Under the pieces are notes generated by a model that made no database searches, had not been told where the DNA came from, and was given only the letters and a program-made list of their open reading frames with translations. Source: Bacteriovoracaceae bacterium (GTDB lineage Bacteria; Bdellovibrionota; UBA1018). Taken from it: a DNA stretch of 11,513 bases. Positions 6,591 through 11,513 of this stretch are shown here, piece after piece (the stretch's first letter is position 1; the number at the start of each line of letters is the position of its first letter). Location of the stretch: positions 1 through 11,513 of the forward strand of contig CANMSW010000045.1 of the NCBI GenBank assembly GCA_947500275.1, in the 5' to 3' direction. The translations under genes and the position numbers were made by a program.

Positions 6591-6658
6591 AGTGTCCCTG
6601 TTTCATGCCCAACAGAAAAGCAGGAACTCGGGGGGGACAGAAACCCGGGGGACGGAGC
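6591..6658. repeat. REP-like repeat cluster between two minus-strand genes (copy 4)
   Basis: GGGGGACGGAGC at 6647-6658 is another full copy of the dispersed core. It follows a diverged companion, GGGGGACAGAAACCC, within 6630-6646. At 6591-6604 AGTGTCCCTGTTTC reads like the short tails seen beside REP-type elements; that last comparison is from memory and is only suggestive. The cluster fills most of the 92 bases between the stop at 6677 and the GTG start at 6584. Confidence 0.55.
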
Positions 6659-6676
6659 CGCCCTTAAAAAGAAAGC

Positions 6677-7201
6677 TTAGCCTCTTTGAGGAATGGTCCA
6701 ACCCGCCTCGCGCGCTGCCACTTGCAAGTGTTGCCAACTCTCGCGCTTGAATTGCGGTTGTTCGATCAGCGACTGAAGCGAGTGCGTCACGATTGCGCGA
6801 ACCCCAGCTTCATCGAGAATTCCGATCGCGAGAGCAGCCTCCTCACCGAGCGCCACCACAAGATTACCACCAAAATCGACGGCCCCTTCTTGGAACTCTG
6901 AGCCATTGCCCACTTCCTCAAGCTGGGTTTCATTCCCCGGGGTCATCCCAAGGGCGCCGATCATTTTCAAAAGGAGATCACGGGCACCAGGACTCGAAAG
7001 ATCGTCGTGCGAAGCGAAGAATAGAATCCCGCTCGGAGTACGAGCGTAATTTTTCGAAGGAACTGCATCTTCTGAAGGCTCTTGAGCTTCAAAAGAGCCT
7101 TCCTCGGGTTGTCCCGCCATCAGAATGGCGGACGGAGGAAGGAACCCGGAGAGGGCATCCGTTTGAAGAGACCGGCGATTACGTTCGAAAGTGGAGCTCA
7201 T
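6677..7201 (-). CDS. Degenerate uracil-DNA-glycosylase-like protein
   Basis: This 174-residue cytosolic protein has no signal peptide and no cysteine. Residues 1-57 are low-complexity and probably disordered. The remainder has the layout of the C-terminal part of family 4/5-type uracil-DNA glycosylases. SSPGARDLLLKMIGALGM (69-86) matches the G..LLDKMLAAIGL helix, NLVVALGEEAALAIG (113-127) matches the VVALG..AA..LLG strand-helix, and VTHSLQSLIEQPQFKRESWQHLQ (138-160) matches VTYHPAYLLRNP..KR..WEDL. The HP catalytic pair of that last motif is replaced by Ser-Leu, and the iron-sulfur cysteines are missing. If related, it is therefore probably non-catalytic. This is pattern reading only, and a different Rossmann-like fold is possible. 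It has a leaderless-type promoter right before its ATG. It lies downstream of a zinc-ribbon gene and upstream of the SpoIID-like gene on the same strand. Confidence 0.5.
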   Translation of the reverse strand: MSSTFERNRRSLQTDALSGFLPPSAILMAGQPEEGSFEAQEPSEDAVPSKNYARTPSGILFFASHDDLSSPGARDLLLKMIGALGMTPGNETQLEEVGNGSEFQEGAVDFGGNLVVALGEEAALAIGILDEAGVRAIVTHSLQSLIEQPQFKRESWQHLQVAAREAGWTIPQRG

Positions 7202-7239
7202 GGGTTCGGATTATCCCGAACCCGTGCCCCACTTGTCAA
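7202..7239 (-). promoter_or_regulatory. Near-consensus promoter giving a leaderless mRNA, with the -10 inside an inverted repeat
   Basis: On the minus strand TTGACA (7234-7239, perfect -35) is 18 bases from GATAAT (7210-7215, 5 of 6). The -10 ends only 8 bases before the ATG at 7201, so transcription should begin at or next to the start codon. GGGTTCGG (7202-7209) and CCGAACCC (7216-7223) form a perfect 8-base inverted repeat whose 6-base spacer is the -10 itself. That is a natural place for a repressor operator. Confidence 0.7.
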
Positions 7240-7253
7240 ATCTCTGACTCGCT

Positions 7254-7613
7254 TTACTGAAGCCGGTGAGTGACCCGCCGAACTTTCAAATTACACTCGG
7301 GGCACTTTGCGATTTCTTGAGAAAGGTTCCGGCTAAAGTCAGTCAGATGCGTGAAATGCAGCCGACTGTGACAAACCACGCAATGCGAGTACCGGTCCAT
7401 CAAGTCCCGAGCACTCCCAAAAAGAGGCGTAGGTCCGAAAACGGTCGGGTTTTCCTCTTCACCCTCTTCGCTTTCGACGTCGAGGCTCACTTCGTCGTTT
7501 TCATCGGTCGCCTCATCCGCCCCAGCTTCGAGCGTTTCATCGCCCTCTGCCAATTCAGCTGGGTCCGCGTTTTTTGCATCCTTGCGATCGTCCCAATCTG
7601 CGCCGTCTTTCAT
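7254..7613 (-). CDS. Acidic-tail zinc-ribbon protein, function unknown
   Basis: This 119-residue cytosolic protein has two parts. Residues 1-56 are strongly acidic, rich in Asp, Glu and Ala, and probably disordered. Residues 70-119 carry a basic zinc-ribbon-like module: Cys78-x2-Cys81 and Cys104-x2-Cys107 (CVVC ... CPEC) with a 22-residue spacer, followed by KVRRVTHRLQ. Such ribbons bind nucleic acid or protein partners; none can be named here. The start at 7613 has GGGAG (about 7622-7626 on the opposite strand) 9 bases upstream. The gene ends 52 bases before the glycosylase-like gene, which also has its own promoter in that gap. Two hairpins lie upstream at 7631-7648 and 7659-7686. Confidence 0.7.
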   Translation of the reverse strand: MKDGADWDDRKDAKNADPAELAEGDETLEAGADEATDENDEVSLDVESEEGEEENPTVFGPTPLFGSARDLMDRYSHCVVCHSRLHFTHLTDFSRNLSQEIAKCPECNLKVRRVTHRLQ

Positions 7614-7630
7614 GATGACGTTCTCCCTTT

Positions 7631-7686
7631 CGAGGGGTCCTACCCTCGTTCAGGTCAGAAGGAACCGGTTGTGGATCCGGTTCCTT
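7631..7686 (-). other. Two adjacent hairpins upstream of the zinc-ribbon gene
   Basis: CGAGGG (7631-7636) pairs with CCCTCG (7643-7648) around 6 bases. AAGGAACCGG (7659-7668) pairs perfectly with CCGGTTCCTT (7677-7686) around 8 bases. Neither has a T tract on either strand, so they are not ordinary terminators. They lie just upstream of the ribosome binding site of the gene starting at 7613 and could be leader RNA structures or operators. The rest of 7614-7845 shows no gene I can support. Confidence 0.4.
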
Positions 7687-7845
7687 CCCCCGATTCGTTG
7701 CAATGCACTTCTCGTCAGTACTTCTATCGCTCTCTCTCACGGGCCATTTGTGGTTGTGGGCCGTAACAAAGAGTTCTTCGGCGCAAGCTCAGGGCTTCTG
7801 AACGGAAAAGATTTGCCCACTTTGGGATTTCTCGGGGATTCGCAC

Positions 7846-7881
7846 TTGGCGATGGGCAATTGCCCGGCGATAACTGCCCAT
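7846..7881 (+). promoter_or_regulatory. Promoter giving a leaderless mRNA for the oxidoreductase operon, with a spacer palindrome
   Basis: TTGGCG (7846-7851) and GATAAC (7869-7874) are 17 bases apart, each matching 4 of 6 consensus positions. The -10 ends 7 bases before the ATG at 7882, and no ribosome binding site precedes that ATG. The perfect 12-base palindrome GGGCAATTGCCC (7854-7865) fills the spacer, a classic operator position. Further TGCCCA words lie nearby at 7814-7819 and 7875-7880. Confidence 0.6.
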
Positions 7882-8952
7882 ATGACAACCACCGAAACCG
7901 CACCGATCGCTCGCGCACTTTTCTTGACTCGCTTTGGTACTCCTGAGTCCGCGTTTGAAATGAGGGACTGGAAGGTTTCCGATCCTGCCGCGGGTGAAGT
8001 GCAAATTGAAGTGGAAGCAAGCGGACTCAATTACGCCGACGTGGTTGCACGTAGCGGCGCCTATCAAGACTGCCCTCCCCTGCCGTGCGTCCTCGGTTAC
8101 GAAGTCGTCGGAAGAATCACGAAAGTGGGCGCCGGAGTTACAGGCGTGAATGAAGGAACTCGTGTCGTCGCCTTCACTCGCTTTGGTGGATATGCCTCAC
8201 GGGTCAACGCCAACGCGACTGCGGCTATTCGAATTCCCGAAAATCTTCCTGCTGGAGAAGCGGCGGCACTCGCCACCCAAGGCGCTACCGCCTGGTTCAT
8301 GGCAATGGATACGTCCCGCATGCACCGCGGGCAACACGTCTTGATCCAAGCCGCAGCCGGCGGCGTGGGCTTGATTCTCGTTCAACTTGCCCTGCAAGCG
8401 GGTTGTATCGTTTACGCAACGGCCAGCTCCCCTGAAAAGATCGCCTACTTAAGGAAACTCGGCGTCCAACACCCCATTCGATATACCGAAGAAGACTTCG
8501 CGGATGCGATTCGCAGAATTCAGGCTGCCGACCCCGCCCTCAAAAATCGCGGTCTTGATATCGTTTTCGACTCCCTCGGTGGCCAAGCCTACTCCAAGGC
8601 TAGGAAGCTCTTGTCACCCGGCGGAAAAATCTTCTGCTTCGGAGCGGCTGAGTCGTCGGGCGAAAAGAAAAGCCTCTTTAGAATGCTCAAGCTTGCGAGC
8701 GGTTTCGGCATCACTTCGCCCATTCCTTGGCTCATGAACAGTCAGGGTTTAATTGGAGTGAACATGCTCCGGATTGCCGATCATCACCCCGAAGTGTTGC
8801 AGCGCTGTCTTCAAGGCGTGATCGAGCACTGGAAAGCGGGGAAACTTGAACTGCACGTTGGCGGTGTATTTCCTGCGGCGAAAGTAGCGGACGCACACCG
8901 CGCGCTGGGCGGACGCGGCACCCTCGGTAAAGTCATTCTCACTTGGAAATGA
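7882..8952 (+). CDS. Zinc-independent MDR oxidoreductase, VAT1/quinone-reductase-like
   Basis: This 356-residue cytosolic protein belongs to the medium-chain dehydrogenase/reductase superfamily. The N-terminal GroES-like part contains SGLNYADVVARSGAYQDCPPLPCVLGYEVVG (48-78), typical of zeta-crystallin/VAT1-like quinone oxidoreductases. The Rossmann domain has the nucleotide motif QAAAGGVG (156-163) and the later DIVFDSLGG and SPGGKIFCFG strands. The zinc-binding Cys/His ligands of classical alcohol dehydrogenases are absent, so NAD(P)H-dependent reduction of a quinone or enone is the likely chemistry; the substrate is unknown. The open frame runs upstream to 7582, but the start at 7882 is chosen because MDR homology starts just after it and a promoter with correct leaderless spacing precedes it. 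It is the first gene of a four-gene rightward cluster; the next ATG is 8 bases after its stop. Confidence 0.85.
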   Translation: MTTTETAPIARALFLTRFGTPESAFEMRDWKVSDPAAGEVQIEVEASGLNYADVVARSGAYQDCPPLPCVLGYEVVGRITKVGAGVTGVNEGTRVVAFTRFGGYASRVNANATAAIRIPENLPAGEAAALATQGATAWFMAMDTSRMHRGQHVLIQAAAGGVGLILVQLALQAGCIVYATASSPEKIAYLRKLGVQHPIRYTEEDFADAIRRIQAADPALKNRGLDIVFDSLGGQAYSKARKLLSPGGKIFCFGAAESSGEKKSLFRMLKLASGFGITSPIPWLMNSQGLIGVNMLRIADHHPEVLQRCLQGVIEHWKAGKLELHVGGVFPAAKVADAHRALGGRGTLGKVILTWK

Positions 8953-8960
8953 GGCCAAAT

Positions 8961-9977
8961 ATGAAACTGAAAAACTCCTGGCTCCGCTTTGCACCCCTTG
9001 CCGCAATCGCCACTTTGGGCCTGTTCGGCTGCACCAAATCAGACTCCCGTCCGACGGTCTGGGTCTATACAAGCCTCTACCCCGAGGTGATATCAACCTT
9101 AGAACCCCTCCTCGCTAAGGAACTCCCCGACTTGCAGGTTAAGTTTTTCCAAGGAGGAAGTGAAACGATTGCAGCCCGCGTTAATGCGGAGCTCGCTGGC
9201 GGGAAATCACAAGCAGACCTTCTCCTCACGAGCGATCCACTGTGGTACCTCGAGCTCAAAAAATCTGGGCATCTCCTCCCCTACGAAAGTCCGGCTGCGC
9301 GGGAAGTCCCCAAAGAATGGCAAGATCCTGATCATGCATTCACCGTGTCGCGCGTGCCCGTGATGGTGATCGGCGCTCATGCTGAAAAAATTTCTACGAG
9401 CGACGCACCCAAAAAATGGTCGGACCTCCTTGATCCAAAATGGAAAGGAAAAATCTCCCTGGGTAGCCCCCTTGAGAGCGGCACGACTTTCACAGCGGTC
9501 TCGCTTTTCGAGAAGTCGATGGGCTGGAGCTTCATGGAAGGATTGAGAAAACAAGAAGCGATCTCGGCAGGGGGGAATAGCGCTGTTTTGAATCGGATCG
9601 AAACGGGCGAGAAACCGCTCGGAATCGTGCTCCTCGAAAACATTTTGAAAGCGCGGGAAAAAGGATCTCCCGTCCGAGCCCTCTATCCCGAAGACGGTGT
9701 CCTGCCGATCCCCTCACCGATTGCGATCACTGCGAAAACCGAGCATCCGGACGCAGCGAAGAAAGTCTACGATTGGTTCTTCTCGTTCGCAGCCCAGAAT
9801 GAAATCGTGAAAAGTGGTATGTACTCCCCACTTCCACTCGGACTGACCCCGCCGGGGGGAAAACCATGGAGCGAGCTCTCCACGAAAGCCTTCAAGTGGA
9901 CGCCTGAACTCTTGAGCGAACTGGTCGCTCAGCGCGAAGCCACCAAGTCTAAATTTCAGACCCTCTGGCTCCAGTAA
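8961..9977 (+). CDS. ABC transporter substrate-binding lipoprotein, Fbp (iron) type
   Basis: This 338-residue lipoprotein has MKLKNSW, a hydrophobic stretch, and a lipobox LFGC giving lipidated Cys24. The mature part follows the Fbp/SBP_bac_6 pattern: VWVYTSLYPEVISTLEPLL, FFQGGSETIAARVNAEL, SQADLLLTSDPLWYLELKKSGHLLPY, a hinge KKWSDLLDPKWKGKISLGSPLESGTT, and HPDAAKKVYDWFFS near the end. This family delivers ferric iron, or organic anions such as phosphonates and thiamine, to an Fbp-type permease; iron is the default guess. The tyrosine pair of ferric-binding proteins near the C-terminus is not evident, so another ligand is possible. The start at 8961 uses GAGG (8951-8954), 6 bases upstream; in-frame TTG 8943 and ATG 8949 overlap the previous gene and would spoil the signal peptide. 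The matching permease gene is two genes downstream. Confidence 0.85.
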   Translation: MKLKNSWLRFAPLAAIATLGLFGCTKSDSRPTVWVYTSLYPEVISTLEPLLAKELPDLQVKFFQGGSETIAARVNAELAGGKSQADLLLTSDPLWYLELKKSGHLLPYESPAAREVPKEWQDPDHAFTVSRVPVMVIGAHAEKISTSDAPKKWSDLLDPKWKGKISLGSPLESGTTFTAVSLFEKSMGWSFMEGLRKQEAISAGGNSAVLNRIETGEKPLGIVLLENILKAREKGSPVRALYPEDGVLPIPSPIAITAKTEHPDAAKKVYDWFFSFAAQNEIVKSGMYSPLPLGLTPPGGKPWSELSTKAFKWTPELLSELVAQREATKSKFQTLWLQ

Positions 9978-9992
9978 GGAAAACTCCCGCTT

Positions 9993-10589
9993 ATGAAGTT
10001 CGAGCTCAACCGAGTCCACCCGAATCCTCTTCCTGGAGCGTACACTGCAGCGCAAACTGCCGAAGCCGTGAGCGCTGAAGCACACCTCGAGGGGGACTTC
10101 CTCTGCGTGGACTTCAGCGTGCGTGCCGGAGCTTTCTTTTCCACGGCCAGCCTTTCGACCGATCGCTCCCACTGGGGACTCTGGGACGAGGGGGATGTTG
10201 TTGAACTTTTTCTGGCCGCTCGAACGGATATCGCGACCGTCGGCTATTTTGAGTTCCAACTCAGTCCACGTGACCAGTACTTTACTCTCCACGTGCTCGA
10301 ACCTCGAATTCGATGGGACTCCGAACGCGCAATGCCCTTCGAACACTCCGTCACACTCCTGGAGGACGAGGGGGTTTGGCGTGCGCAAATGAAAATCCCG
10401 CTCCACTCGTACGGATGGACAGGCCGCCCACAGGATATCACGGGTGGACTTTTTGCTATCTTAGGGCCCAAAGCGGCTCGAACTTACTGGGCCGCGTTTT
10501 TGCCCGCCCAAAAGACGCCGGACTATCATCTGCCGGAATACTTTCGTCCGCTCCTGATTGAGCCTCTCAGCTCAGGGATGGACCGATGA
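9993..10589 (+). CDS. CBM9/DOMON-like beta-sandwich protein inside the ABC operon
   Basis: This 198-residue protein has no signal peptide or membrane segment. It resembles the carbohydrate-binding-module-9-like (DOMON-type) fold: GLWDEGDVVELFLAAR (72-87), GYFEFQLSPRDQYFTLHV (94-111), RIRWDS, WRAQMKIPL, and a closing YHLPEYFRPLLIE. In this fold the acidic pair before VELFL and the YFEFQLSP strand are conserved, and ligands are usually sugars or haem. A free-standing cytosolic copy of about 200 residues is a recognised type of unknown role. AAGGA (9976-9980) overlaps the previous stop and lies 12 bases before the ATG, rather far. Its stop overlaps the permease start by 4 bases (ATGA), so translation is probably coupled. 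Its ligand and role in transport are unknown. Confidence 0.55.
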   Translation: MKFELNRVHPNPLPGAYTAAQTAEAVSAEAHLEGDFLCVDFSVRAGAFFSTASLSTDRSHWGLWDEGDVVELFLAARTDIATVGYFEFQLSPRDQYFTLHVLEPRIRWDSERAMPFEHSVTLLEDEGVWRAQMKIPLHSYGWTGRPQDITGGLFAILGPKAARTYWAAFLPAQKTPDYHLPEYFRPLLIEPLSSGMDR

Positions 10590-11513
10590 CGGGGGACCTT
10601 CTCGCTGAGGCGCTTCTACGAACACTTGGGATCGGCTTCTCGGTTGCGTTGTGTTCCGGATTCCTCGCCATCCTTTTCTCCTGGCTCTTGGTTCGAACCG
10701 ATTTGCCCGGTGCACGTTTCTTTGAAAAGTGGCTTTCCGTTCCTTACTCCCTCCCTGCCTATCTCTTAGCGCTCGCTTGGATGGTTTTAGGCAACCCCAC
10801 CGTGGGACTCCTCAAAGATTTCTTGCCCAGTGATGGAATCACCAGCCTCTGGGGAATCATCTTCGTCGAGACGAGTGTCGCTTTCGTCTTTCCGTTTCTC
10901 GAACTCACTTCGGGCTTTAGACGGTTAGATCCGTCACTTGAAGAAGCGGCACGACTCAGTGGCGCCACCCCGCTGAAAGCCTTCTTAAAAGTGGGACTTC
11001 CTCTTCTCTTCCCGGCGCTCTTGAGCGGAATGATGCTTTCATTTCTTTATGCTATATCAAGTTTCGGCGTGCCCGCGCTCTTAGGGATGCCTGCTCGTAA
11101 ATTGGTCGTCACGACGCTCATCTATTCTCAGTTCCGATTAGGTGGGTCGGACGGTCTGAAGCAGGGACTCCTCCTCAGCTTAGGGCTCCTCGCCGTGGCC
11201 GTTCTCGCGCTCGCGCTTCTGAAGTCCTACGATCGCTACCGAACCCGGCGTTTTGGCACTCCTCGCCTGGCAAGCGGGAAATCCTCGCGCCATTCGCTTG
11301 TTCGCCTCGGTCGCTATCGCTACGGGTTCGCGCTTTTACCCTTCACTTGGATTACGCTTACGCTCGTCCTTCCGTGGGGGGCGCTTGCCCTATCGACGTT
11401 TGCGGCGGGCCCCGGACGATATCAACTCGAAGGGTGGAGCTTCTCGCACCTTCAGGAACTCTGGCGGCTCCCGCTGCTCACCGAATCCGTAATCAACTCT
11501 CTAGGCTTGGCCC
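10586..11513 (+). CDS. ABC transporter permease, Fbp (iron) type, 3' end beyond the window
   Basis: The frame from ATG 10586 stays open to the window end, giving 309 residues of a protein that is normally above 500 in this family. Several membrane helices are visible (about 13-35, 50-68, 88-106, 137-165, 195-213, 246-270). The loop SLEEAARLSGATPLKAFLKVGLPLL is the EAA---G motif that docks onto the ATPase. A second copy would be expected in the missing half, because FbpB-type permeases are fused repeats of two six-helix units; a second unit appears to begin after the basic linker near residues 215-245. It would form the membrane channel for the binding protein encoded at 8961-9977. It overlaps the CBM9-like gene by 4 bases. 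The ATPase gene is presumably downstream and is not seen. Confidence 0.85.
   Translation, partial: MTGDLLAEALLRTLGIGFSVALCSGFLAILFSWLLVRTDLPGARFFEKWLSVPYSLPAYLLALAWMVLGNPTVGLLKDFLPSDGITSLWGIIFVETSVAFVFPFLELTSGFRRLDPSLEEAARLSGATPLKAFLKVGLPLLFPALLSGMMLSFLYAISSFGVPALLGMPARKLVVTTLIYSQFRLGGSDGLKQGLLLSLGLLAVAVLALALLKSYDRYRTRRFGTPRLASGKSSRHSLVRLGRYRYGFALLPFTWITLTLVLPWGALALSTFAAGPGRYQLEGWSFSHLQELWRLPLLTESVINSLGLA

Noticed and set aside
7620..7760. Possible tRNA or small RNA around the two hairpins
   Set aside because: The arms do not form a cloverleaf, there is no T-loop GGTTCGA-type sequence in the right place and no anticodon arm.
7582..7881. Upstream extension of the oxidoreductase frame by 100 residues
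   Set aside because: The extra residues have no family similarity, overlap the start of the minus-strand zinc-ribbon gene and cover the promoter. The 7882 start fits the family.
1..11513. CRISPR array or defence system
   Set aside because: No regularly spaced identical repeats with unique spacers and no cas-like, restriction or toxin-antitoxin genes were seen. The dispersed word is irregularly spaced and in both orientations.

Overview
The window looks like chromosomal DNA of a Gram-negative bacterium. The supporting features are an Fbp-type lipoprotein binding protein, a probable outer-membrane barrel protein, several signal-peptide proteins and queA. A diderm carrying a SpoIID/LytB-type peptidoglycan enzyme alongside small secreted cysteine proteins fits Bdellovibrionota or another former deltaproteobacterial lineage. 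That placement is inference from gene content; there is no rRNA or other marker here to prove it.

Left part (1-3004). A secreted 259-residue protein with the Cys/His/Asp arrangement of protein-glutaminases (191-970) is followed by a strong nested terminator hairpin. Next comes a PAQR/hemolysin III membrane protein (1131-1808). A bidirectional terminator separates it from a convergent gene for a small four-cysteine secreted protein (1911-2237, minus). A 380-base non-coding stretch holds the divergent promoters for that gene and for a DoxX-like membrane protein (2618-3004).

Middle (3030-7613). queA (minus) faces the DoxX-like gene and is divergent from a probable outer-membrane barrel protein (4417-5187). 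That protein converges, with 2 bases between stop codons, on a SpoIID/LytB amidase-enhancer-type gene (5190-6584, minus). Upstream of it on the same strand lie a degenerate uracil-DNA-glycosylase-like protein (6677-7201) and an acidic zinc-ribbon protein (7254-7613). The last two may form one transcription unit, but the glycosylase-like gene also has its own near-consensus promoter placed so that its mRNA would be leaderless.

Right part (7882-11513). A rightward operon runs from a leaderless promoter: a zinc-independent VAT1/quinone-reductase-like oxidoreductase, an Fbp-type ABC substrate-binding lipoprotein, a CBM9/DOMON-like beta-sandwich protein, and an Fbp-type ABC permease that is cut by the window edge. 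Short spacings, with a 4-base ATGA overlap for the last pair, argue for co-expression.

The most unusual signal is a dispersed G-rich word, GGGGACGGAGC, present six times in both orientations. Four copies lie inside the spoIID-like coding sequence: two form a 16-of-17 paired hairpin over a conserved protein motif, and two form an in-frame tandem after the signal peptide. One copy is beside that gene and one is at the window's left edge. It behaves like a REP/MITE-type or DUS-like genomic repeat that has entered, or been selected within, genes.
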